Assembly (NCBI GenBank): GCA_007129695.1
Contig: SKVA01000449.1
Coordinates: 1-13,001, forward strand
DNA: 13,001 nt
Direction: 5' to 3'
From: Spirochaetaceae bacterium
Lineage (GTDB): Bacteria > Spirochaetota > Spirochaetia > DSM-27196 > SLST01
Positions 7,014 through 13,001 of the stretch are shown here, one piece after another; the stretch's first letter is position 1; every line of letters starts with the position of its first letter. The notes beneath the pieces are model-generated. The model saw nothing but the letters and a program-made list of their open reading frames with translations, searched no databases and had not been told where the DNA came from. The translations under genes were made by a program, and so were the position numbers.

Positions 7014-8556
7014 CGCGAAGGAGAACCTGCGAGCCACCGATGATCGCTCCGATCAGCGCTCCGAACAGGTTGATCCATTTGAGATGCCGGGCAATCACCA
7101 ACAGGAGCAGCTCCTCTACGCTACGCATGTCGAGCCCGTCGATCTTTTGCACGACCATCCCGTGGATGTCCAGACTGTCGATGAGCTGCGGCACGCGTCG
7201 CTCGAGTTGCAGAACGATCCGGTCGGTCACGTACGCGTCGATACGGCGCTTCGCGTCGGGAGCGAGCGGAATCATCTGTTCGACCCGCCCTGAACCACCG
7301 GGCGGTCGATTGAGCAGAGAACGGACGAAGTCCACCGCTCGGTCGGCGAGTTGCGCCCGATGCGTATCATCGTCGAGCCATCGACCGGCGAGCGTCACGA
7401 CGTGCTCACCGAGCTCCTCCGCCGACAACCCGGTGACCGATTCGGCCACCCCCGCCACGGTTCGGTCGCGCAATGAGGTTGCGGTCGATCGTGCCACCGA
7501 TGCGAGTACCTCGACGACCTCCGGTCGCCGCAGCGTATCGCGCGCGGTTTCCGCTGCGCGAACGATGAGCTCAACAAGGTCCACCCCGAGCTCGTGCTCC
7601 ACGGAGGCTATACCCGTCCGGCCCACAGCGGCGACCCGGTGCTGCACCGATCGTACGAGTCGGCGGCGATTGTGCGCGGCCTTGCCCGCCCGTTCGATTC
7701 CATCGATCAAATCGGAGACGACCGCCGGCATGTTGTCGGTGAGATTCCGGTCGTACTGCGCGGCAGATACGATGAAGCGCTGGAAAAGGTTGAGCCTACG
7801 CAGCACCTGCTTCAGCAGGTCACGCCCGTGAACCGACAGATCCTCTCTGGTACGCGCCTGCCGCAGAAACGACATCAGAAGATCGAACGTCGGACCGTAC
7901 AGTAACGGTACGATCCGGATGCACTGGAGTACGACGCGCCGACCGATGATCCTCCGGACCTCCGTGTCCGAGGACAGATGCGTCCGTACCGCAGCGACGA
8001 CTCGCTCGAGCGCGGCGTCGTACACGCCGTCCGACGTGAGCGCCGCTACCAGATGCTCCACGCCGCGACGGAGCCGTTCGTCGGAGGGCAGGAAGCGCGC
8101 AGCGTCGAGCGACAATACGCCGGTGACCACGTCGTCGAGTAGCCGCAGCGCGGTAGTGACAAACGGCTCGCTGCTGAGGAATGCGGTGAGTACCGGCTCG
8201 ATCAGATCGGTCACGCCCCGATCGGTCTCCTCCCGGCGCAGAAGATCCGATGTCATGCGCTCAACGCTCTCGTTGAGCGACGCGCGGAACCCGGGATCCT
8301 GAATCTTCGCGATCAGGACATCCGGGGTCAGCAGCCGCGCAGAGACCATCGTCGCGATGCTTTCGGCGAGTCGGTACCGCTGTCTCGGCAGGATTCCGGG
8401 CGTAAAGGGTATCCGGATCCCGAAGATCCGCTTCTCTGAAAGCGGACGGAACAGCATCCGAATCGCGAGCGCGTTCGTCACGTAGCCGATCACCGCTCCG
8501 AGTAAGGGTGGAACCGCGTACGCCAGAACCTGTGTAACACCAGCGGCGTCGAGCAC
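7003..8556 (-). CDS. DUF445 family membrane protein
   Basis: This 517-residue protein has the hallmarks of DUF445 (YheB/YjiN-type) proteins: an N-terminal span (about 12-34) running into TNALAIRMLFRP (27-38), the motif FTPGILPRQR (51-60), a long charged and probably helical middle, and a C-terminal span starting HLKWINLFGALIG (491-503). Biochemical function in the family is not established. It is longer than the E. coli and Bacillus members (roughly 380-430 residues). The frame stays open far upstream, but I chose GTG at 8556 because it overlaps the preceding lipoprotein stop (TAGTG), has a GGGG just upstream, and gives an N-terminus matching the family. It is the second gene of a two-gene unit and probably depends on the lipoprotein promoter. 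Confidence 0.82.
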   Translation of the reverse strand: MLDAAGVTQVLAYAVPPLLGAVIGYVTNALAIRMLFRPLSEKRIFGIRIPFTPGILPRQRYRLAESIATMVSARLLTPDVLIAKIQDPGFRASLNESVERMTSDLLRREETDRGVTDLIEPVLTAFLSSEPFVTTALRLLDDVVTGVLSLDAARFLPSDERLRRGVEHLVAALTSDGVYDAALERVVAAVRTHLSSDTEVRRIIGRRVVLQCIRIVPLLYGPTFDLLMSFLRQARTREDLSVHGRDLLKQVLRRLNLFQRFIVSAAQYDRNLTDNMPAVVSDLIDGIERAGKAAHNRRRLVRSVQHRVAAVGRTGIASVEHELGVDLVELIVRAAETARDTLRRPEVVEVLASVARSTATSLRDRTVAGVAESVTGLSAEELGEHVVTLAGRWLDDDTHRAQLADRAVDFVRSLLNRPPGGSGRVEQMIPLAPDAKRRIDAYVTDRIVLQLERRVPQLIDSLDIHGMVVQKIDGLDMRSVEELLLLVIARHLKWINLFGALIGAIIGGSQVLLRAIS

Positions 8557-8969
8557 TACTCGTTCCCCGTCAGATCGTTCGCGAGGTTGATAGCGTGATT
8601 CCGCGATCGCGCGGGCAGGAGCTCGCGGCCGAAGACCCAGCCAGCAACAATGGGGTGGTCGATACGATACCACCGGTACGCCCGGTCGTCGACGACCATC
8701 AAACCGGTGCCAAGCCCGGTTACCTCGGTGACATCCCCTGCCCTCAGATGGCCGAGGATAGGTGAGAAACGGTCGGGCGACTCGTGCACGCGGACGTACG
8801 GATCCGCGATCACAGCCCACTCGGGGCGCAATACGACCACGCGGGTCGCTTCGAGCACCACCGACGCTCCCGGATCCGACCGCGAGCAACCGGCAATCGT
8901 AACCATCGCGACGATCGCGACCACGGCAGTCGCGTAGACGATCCGCCGACGGGTCGGCGCGGCCGACAC
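8556..8969 (-). CDS. Small SH3-like domain lipoprotein
   Basis: This 137-residue protein has a lipoprotein signal: RRR (7-9), a hydrophobic stretch (11-26) and lipobox TIAGC with Cys28. Residues about 51-118 look like a bacterial SH3 domain: ADPYVRVHESP, LRAGDVTEVTG, WYRI, then AGWVFGREL. Such domains often bind peptidoglycan or wall proteins, so I infer a membrane-anchored protein in the envelope. I chose GTG 8969 because GGAG (8976-8979 on this strand) lies six bases ahead and the resulting signal peptide has normal length; earlier in-frame starts would put a long polar tail before it. It is coupled to the DUF445 gene by a one-base stop/start overlap. The SH3 call is by pattern only. Confidence 0.75.
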   Translation of the reverse strand: MSAAPTRRRIVYATAVVAIVAMVTIAGCSRSDPGASVVLEATRVVVLRPEWAVIADPYVRVHESPDRFSPILGHLRAGDVTEVTGLGTGLMVVDDRAYRWYRIDHPIVAGWVFGRELLPARSRNHAINLANDLTGNE

Positions 8970-9030
8970 CGCATGCTCCGGCCGCGCGTGATCTTGACCG
9001 GCACTCGACACGCGTGCATGCTGGAGACCG
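8970..9030. promoter_or_regulatory. Divergent intergenic region, 61 bp
   Basis: This gap separates the lipoprotein gene (leftward) from the exported-protein gene (rightward) and should hold promoters for both. I see no convincing promoter. A TTGACC at 8994-8999 is followed 17 bases later by a weak CATGCT. The heptamer GCATGCT occurs twice in the same orientation (8971-8977, 9016-9022), each time next to a ribosome site. It contains both ribosome-binding GGAG motifs (8976-8979 minus, 9023-9026 plus). Confidence 0.4.
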
Positions 9031-9633
9031 ATGAAGCGGTTGTGCATTGGACTCGTCGCTCTCTCTCTTTCGGCGCTGCTGTCGGCAGCCGAGGTATCGG
9101 CTGAGCTCCACGCGTCAACGGGGGCACTCCTTGTGGAGGATAGTCCATTCAAGCCGGCGGTTCAACTGCTCACCGGACTCGACGCGGTGCTTCGCGTCGC
9201 CTTCGGTGCAGACACACGAAAGACTGGGCACGGTCGCGCTCCCGATTCGCTTGAGGCGGTCGCTCTCTTTGTCGGGATCGGAGTCGGGTCTCACCTCCCG
9301 TCGCGCCCCGACTCTGCGGGAATAGTCTACCGGGGGCTCACCGTCCGCAGCGTTCTGGCAGGAGTCGAGCGGCCGGTTCGGCGCTGGCTTTCGGCGGAGG
9401 TGTCGGTCAGGGCAGCGGTCGCAAACTACCGCTTCACAAGCGTTCTGATCGGTTACCCCGAGCTGTCGATCGGCCCGACGTTCATTGTCAGAAGTGGTGC
9501 GACGACACGAATCAGGTGGCACGCCTACGTGGCACGGCAGTTTCGCGCCGACGTCAACTACGCGTACGCGGCGGGGCTACGCGCGGCAATCGTCGCGTCA
9601 CAGGCGAGCGATCGGGCGCGTCGCGATGGTTAG
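9031..9633 (+). CDS. Exported hypothetical protein, possible beta-barrel
   Basis: I do not recognise this 200-residue protein. Residues 1-24 form a clear Sec signal peptide (MKR, then a leucine/alanine core) with likely cleavage after VSA (22-24). The mature part has several short amphipathic stretches with small and aromatic residues, such as VALFVGIGVGSHL (77-89), SIGPTFIVRSG (146-156) and YAAGLRAAI (179-187), which could be strands of a small outer-membrane barrel or another beta protein; this is a guess. The tail is charged and lacks a terminal aromatic residue, which argues against a classic barrel. ATG 9031 has GGAG four bases ahead. It overlaps the caspase-like gene by eight bases, so the two are probably co-expressed. 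Confidence 0.7.
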   Translation: MKRLCIGLVALSLSALLSAAEVSAELHASTGALLVEDSPFKPAVQLLTGLDAVLRVAFGADTRKTGHGRAPDSLEAVALFVGIGVGSHLPSRPDSAGIVYRGLTVRSVLAGVERPVRRWLSAEVSVRAAVANYRFTSVLIGYPELSIGPTFIVRSGATTRIRWHAYVARQFRADVNYAYAAGLRAAIVASQASDRARRDG

Positions 9634-10657
9634 CGTTCGGGTGCGAGCCGTCTGGCTGGCGGCTCTCATAGTCGCGAGCGCAGGATGCTCGCCGCCTGCC
9701 CCACCGGTAATCGGAGGGTACGCAATCGTCTACGGCGTATCCGACTACGGCGCTCCGGCGGTGGGCACGATCCGGATCAACTCGCTCCCGTTTCCGCGCG
9801 CGGATGCGATCGCCGTCACGGCGCTCCTCGAGGATCAGGGGTACGAGGTGACGCTTCGGGTCGATTCCGACGCGACGACGGAGAACCTGTTCGCAGACAT
9901 CGAATCGGTCGCCGCGAAGATGGAGCAGGAGGCCAACAGCGACGCGCCATTCTTCCTCTACTTCGCCGGTCACGGGATCGGCGCCGGGACCGATGACCGC
10001 TACCCCGCAGCGCTCGTGGCCGCGCTCGATTCTGCATCACCGGCCGGCGCGCGGTCGGCGTTCCTGTTTTTTCACCCGAACACCGGGTCGAACCCGACCG
10101 ACTGGTCGCAGGTCATCGACGACCAGGCCGTCAGCGAGACTCGTCTGCGCGCCGCGCTGTTCGCCCCGGACACAGAGGGTGGAGCCACCGGCGCGCGGGC
10201 GATCGTCTCCCGCCGGAGTATTATCGTCATCGACGCGTGCCACGCCGGCGGCTTCATCGAAGCCGGCACCGGGTACGACGCGACCCCGGCCGACTACACC
10301 GGCTCCGGACGGGGCGTCAGCGCGCCCGACGCGCTGTCGGCGTTCGCGCTCAGCGTCAGCGACTGGAATGCCGGCGGACCAGACGGCGGCAGCGCGATCG
10401 TCGTCGCGTCGTCGGGCGCGTACGAGTGGGCGTGGGAGGACAGCCGCCTTGGTCACGGGATATTCACCTTCTTCTTCCTTGAAGCACCGCGGTACGCCGA
10501 CCGGAACCACGACGGGTGGATCACCGTGACCGAGGCGTACAACCACGCCGCGGCACGTGTCGACGCGTATTGGAACGGGCTCGTTTCGGGCAGCCATCGG
10601 TACATGCCCCGCATGAGCGGCGGCGCGACCGACTTCGTGCTCTTCGAGCGCCGCTGA
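9626..10657 (+). CDS. Exported caspase-like (peptidase C14) protein with EF-hand-type loop
   Basis: This 343-residue protein has a caspase/metacaspase fold signature: YFAGHG with catalytic His116 and DACHAGG with nucleophile Cys205, preceded by a typical first strand YAIVYGVSDYG (32-42) and the segment PRADAIAVTALLEDQGYEV (57-75). Family members cleave after basic or acidic residues; the specificity here is unknown. The N-terminus (1-21) is an export signal ending SAGC, a near-lipobox with Cys21, so the enzyme is probably lipid-anchored outside the inner membrane. Residues 292-303, DRNHDGWITVTE, match the 12-residue EF-hand calcium loop (D1, N3, D5, G6, I8, E12). I chose ATG 9626 because it opens directly into the signal peptide and overlaps the upstream gene by eight bases; the longer in-frame start would bury the signal. 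Confidence 0.85.
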   Translation: MVSVRVRAVWLAALIVASAGCSPPAPPVIGGYAIVYGVSDYGAPAVGTIRINSLPFPRADAIAVTALLEDQGYEVTLRVDSDATTENLFADIESVAAKMEQEANSDAPFFLYFAGHGIGAGTDDRYPAALVAALDSASPAGARSAFLFFHPNTGSNPTDWSQVIDDQAVSETRLRAALFAPDTEGGATGARAIVSRRSIIVIDACHAGGFIEAGTGYDATPADYTGSGRGVSAPDALSAFALSVSDWNAGGPDGGSAIVVASSGAYEWAWEDSRLGHGIFTFFFLEAPRYADRNHDGWITVTEAYNHAAARVDAYWNGLVSGSHRYMPRMSGGATDFVLFERR

Positions 10658-10665
10658 CCGCTGTG

Positions 10666-12657
10666 CTACTGTCGGCCGATCTCGCGGAGTTTCGCGATCT
10701 CATCGCGCAGCACCGCCGCCTGCTCGAACTCCAGGTTCTTCGCGTGCTCTACCATTTCGGCTTCGAGCAGCTTGATGAGCTTGTTCCGCTGCGACGGGAC
10801 GGTCACGTTGTAGCTCTTCTTCAGGATCTCGATCGACTGGACCTCGTCCTGGCGCTTTTCATCGCGCTCGCGGACGAGGATGTCCTTGATCGCCTTCGAG
10901 ATCGTCGTCGGCGTGATCCCGTGCTCTTCGTTGTGCTGGAGCTGGATTCGACGACGACGCTCGGTTTCGGCGATCGCCTCCTCCATCGCAGGACTCATCC
11001 GATCGGCGTACATGATCACGCTGCCGTTTACGTTGCGCGCCGCGCGGCCGATCGTCTGGATGAGCGACGTCGCCGACCGCAGGAAGCCGATCTTGTCGGC
11101 GTCGAGGATGCCGATCAGTGAGACCTCCGGCAGGTCGAGCCCTTCGCGCAGCAGATTGATGCCGACGAGGACGTCGAACACCCCCTGGCGCAGCTGCGTG
11201 AGAATCTCGACCCGTTCGATCGTCTCGATCTCCGAGTGCAGGTACCTGACCTTGAGTCCGAGATTCGTCAGGTAGTCGGTAAGGTCCTCGCTCATCTTCT
11301 TCGTAAGCGTCGTGACGAGCACGCGCTCGTTGACGCGGACGCGCTCGCGGATCTCGGCGTACAGATCGTCGATCTGACCTTTGGTCGGTCTCACGACGAT
11401 CTGGGGATCGACGAGCCCGGTCGGCCGGATGATCTGCTCGACCACCTGCGCGCTCTTCGTGATCTCTTCGTCGGTCGGAGTCGCCGACACGTAGACGGTC
11501 TGATCCATCAGCGCCTCGAACTCGTTGTAGACGAGCGGCCGGTTGTCGAGCGCCGACGGCAGCCGGAACCCGTAGTCGACGAGGGTGAGCTTGCGGCTGC
11601 GATCGCCGGCGTACATGCCGCGGATCTGCGGAAGCGTCACGTGACTCTCGTCGATGAAGGTCATGAACCGCTCGGGGAAGTAGTCGATGAGCACCGCCGG
11701 ACGCTCGCCCTCGGCCCGGCCGCTGAGATGGCGGCTGTAGTTCTCGATACCCGAACAGTAGCCCATCTCGTGCATCATCTCGATGTCGTACTCGGTGCGG
11801 CTCTTCAGCCGCTGCGCTTCGACGAGCTTCTCCTGCGCGAGTAACTCGGCGTGGCGAACGCTCAGTTCATCGCGGATCGCGTCGATCGCAACCCGGATCT
11901 GGTCCTGCGGCATCACGAAGTGCTTGGCAGGGTAGATCATCGCAACATCCGTCCGCGCGATCACGTCGCCGCTGACCGGGTCGAACCGGTAGATCGCGGT
12001 TATCTCGTCCCAGTCGATTTCCACCCGTACGGCCTCTTCGGCGTACGCGGGGTAGATCTCCACGATGTCGCCACGAACCCTGAAGCGACCACGCTGCGGA
12101 ACGTCGTCGTTGCGTTCGTACTGCAGATCGATGAGCTTGCGTCGAAGCGCAGCGATGTCGATCGTTGTCCCGACGTCGAGCCGAAGGCGCATCTCGCGGT
12201 AGTCACGCGGGCTGCCGAGCCCGTAGATGCACGACACGGTCGCGACGACGATCACGTCGGATCGCTCGAGCAGGCTCGTCGTCGCCGACAGCCGCAGCCG
12301 CTCGATCTCTTCGTTGATCGACGCGTCCTTTTCGATGTAGAGGTCGCGGCTCGCGACGTACGCCTCCGGCTGGTAGTAGTCGTAGTACGACACGAAGTAC
12401 TCGACCGCGTTGTCCGGGAAGAACTCGCGGAACTCGCGGTACAGCTGAGCCGACAGCGTCTTGTTGTGGCTGATCACGAGCGTCGGCCGTTGCACGCGCT
12501 CGATGATCTTGGCCATCGTGTACGTCTTGCCCGACCCGGTGACACCCTTGAGTGTCTGGATCGAGTGTCCGGCCGTCACGCCGTCCGACAATCGGTCGAT
12601 CGCCTGCAGCTGGTCGCCTGCCGGCTGGTAGTCGGCGACGACTCGAAACGCGCGCAC
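10666..12657 (-). CDS. uvrB: Excinuclease ABC subunit B (UvrB)
   Basis: This 663-residue protein is the damage-verifying helicase-like subunit of nucleotide excision repair, working with UvrA and UvrC in the cytoplasm. It is full length for the family. Motifs in order are PAGDQ (12-16), Walker A GVTGSGKTYT (38-47) with Lys44, the DNA-clamping hairpin YYDYYQPEAY (91-100), DESH (336-339), SATP (391-394), GINLLREGLDLPEV (499-512), QTIGRAARN (534-542) and the C-terminal UVR motif that binds UvrC (about 622-660). In motif V, DADKIGFLRS has Ile523 where many UvrBs have Glu. The GTG start at 12657 lies three bases after the upstream PDZ gene stop and has only a weak ribosome site, suggesting translational coupling. 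Confidence 0.98.
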   Translation of the reverse strand: MRAFRVVADYQPAGDQLQAIDRLSDGVTAGHSIQTLKGVTGSGKTYTMAKIIERVQRPTLVISHNKTLSAQLYREFREFFPDNAVEYFVSYYDYYQPEAYVASRDLYIEKDASINEEIERLRLSATTSLLERSDVIVVATVSCIYGLGSPRDYREMRLRLDVGTTIDIAALRRKLIDLQYERNDDVPQRGRFRVRGDIVEIYPAYAEEAVRVEIDWDEITAIYRFDPVSGDVIARTDVAMIYPAKHFVMPQDQIRVAIDAIRDELSVRHAELLAQEKLVEAQRLKSRTEYDIEMMHEMGYCSGIENYSRHLSGRAEGERPAVLIDYFPERFMTFIDESHVTLPQIRGMYAGDRSRKLTLVDYGFRLPSALDNRPLVYNEFEALMDQTVYVSATPTDEEITKSAQVVEQIIRPTGLVDPQIVVRPTKGQIDDLYAEIRERVRVNERVLVTTLTKKMSEDLTDYLTNLGLKVRYLHSEIETIERVEILTQLRQGVFDVLVGINLLREGLDLPEVSLIGILDADKIGFLRSATSLIQTIGRAARNVNGSVIMYADRMSPAMEEAIAETERRRRIQLQHNEEHGITPTTISKAIKDILVRERDEKRQDEVQSIEILKKSYNVTVPSQRNKLIKLLEAEMVEHAKNLEFEQAAVLRDEIAKLREIGRQ

Positions 12658-12660
12658 CGG

Positions 12661-13001
12661 CTACATCCGCACGCGCTGCGGCCGTTCGACGAGCGTTACC
12701 GTGGTGTCAACCTCGCGACCGCCGCGCACGTACGTCACAGCGACCTCCTGGCCGGCGCGAGTGCTCTCGAGCGCCTCGAACAGGTTCGCGAGGGTCGTCG
12801 TTCGCACCCCGTTCACACGGATCACGACGTCGCCGCCAAGAAAGATGATCGAGTTGCGATACTCGATCCGGTTCGCGGGACTGCCGCCGCGCAGCCCCGC
12901 GCGATCGGCGTTCCCTCCCGGTTCGATCTGAGACACGAGCAGCCCGGAACTCACCGGCAAGCGGGCGAATCGAACGAGCTGCGGGAACAGCTGGACCGGA
13001 G
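12661..13001 (-). CDS. HtrA/DegP-like serine protease, C-terminal PDZ part (cut by window edge)
   Basis: The reading frame is open to the window edge, so only about 113 C-terminal residues are visible; the start and any protease domain lie beyond 13001. The visible part is a PDZ domain as at the end of HtrA/DegP proteins: GLLVSQIEPGGNADRAGLRG, then IIFLGGDVVIRVNG, a helix LANLFEALEST, GQEVAVTYVRGG and a final strand VDTTVTLVERPQ. Upstream, PVQLFPQL fits the linker before an HtrA PDZ. HtrA proteins degrade or refold damaged envelope proteins. A stand-alone PDZ protein remains possible. The stop lies three bases before uvrB, so the two genes probably share a transcript. Confidence 0.78.
   Translation of the reverse strand, partial: PVQLFPQLVRFARLPVSSGLLVSQIEPGGNADRAGLRGGSPANRIEYRNSIIFLGGDVVIRVNGVRTTTLANLFEALESTRAGQEVAVTYVRGGREVDTTVTLVERPQRVRM

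Noticed and set aside
7285..7305. CCGCCC...GGGCGG hairpin as a terminator
   Set aside because: It lies deep in the DUF445 coding region, encodes part of the protein and has no T-run on either strand.
7040..7831. Plus-strand open frame opposite the DUF445 gene
   Set aside because: Serine/arginine/threonine-rich translation typical of an antisense frame; the minus strand encodes a recognisable family.
8994..9022. TTGACC / CATGCT as a promoter for the gene at 9031
   Set aside because: The -10 matches only three of six positions and would leave almost no leader before the ribosome site; too weak to call.
8971..9022. Two GCATGCT copies as an operator for the divergent genes
   Set aside because: A 7-base word repeated once, with a palindromic 6-base core, is too short to distinguish from chance in this small gap.
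8557..9111. N-terminal extension of the DUF445 frame upstream of 8556
   Set aside because: It overlaps the lipoprotein gene in another frame and looks non-coding; the GTG at 8556 gives a family-like N-terminus.
8970..9152. N-terminal extension of the SH3-like lipoprotein frame
   Set aside because: It would place a long polar tail before the signal peptide and overlap the divergent gene; GTG 8969 has a proper ribosome site.
9485..9625. Upstream start for the caspase-like gene
   Set aside because: It would overlap the preceding gene by about 150 bases and bury the export signal at residue 48.

Overview
The window is 13 kb of GC-rich bacterial chromosome, packed almost wall to wall with genes and with no RNA gene, insertion sequence, CRISPR array or sign of recent transfer. 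The genome looks diderm (envelope lipoproteins, a PstS without a lipobox). Spirochaetota is my best guess from gene content and protein style, but the sequence alone does not prove it.

Region 1 (1-7013, plus strand) is one complete phosphate operon: pstS-pstC-pstA-pstB-phoU, followed by an OmpR/PhoB-type response regulator and a PhoR-type sensor kinase. Six junctions in a row overlap by 1-4 bases or are separated by 0-3, so the seven genes are almost certainly co-transcribed and translationally coupled. Just upstream, three CTAAC-type heptamers repeat with an exact 11-base period and run straight into a TATACT -10 box, with no recognisable -35. This is the layout of a PhoB/PhoP-activated promoter. 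The regulators encoded at the operon's end therefore probably control it, closing a feedback loop. PstSCAB imports phosphate, PhoU links transporter state to the kinase, and the kinase phosphorylates the regulator. Oddities are a Q-loop glutamine-to-glutamate change in PstB, a 13-alanine linker in the response regulator, a 12-bp tandem duplication at the pstA start, and an enlarged first periplasmic loop in PstA.

Region 2 (7003-8969, minus strand) is a two-gene unit: a small SH3-like lipoprotein, then a 517-residue DUF445 membrane protein, joined by a TAGTG stop/start overlap. It converges on the kinase gene with an 11-base tail-to-tail overlap.

Region 3 (9031-10657, plus strand) diverges from region 2. 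It encodes an unrecognised exported protein of 200 residues, overlapped by a caspase-like (peptidase C14) gene. The caspase has an export signal, an intact His/Cys dyad and a canonical EF-hand-type loop. This is the least ordinary part of the window.

Region 4 (10666-13001, minus strand) holds uvrB (nucleotide excision repair), preceded in its operon by the C-terminal PDZ part of an HtrA/DegP-like protease gene that runs off the right edge. uvrB and the caspase gene converge with only 8 bases between them.
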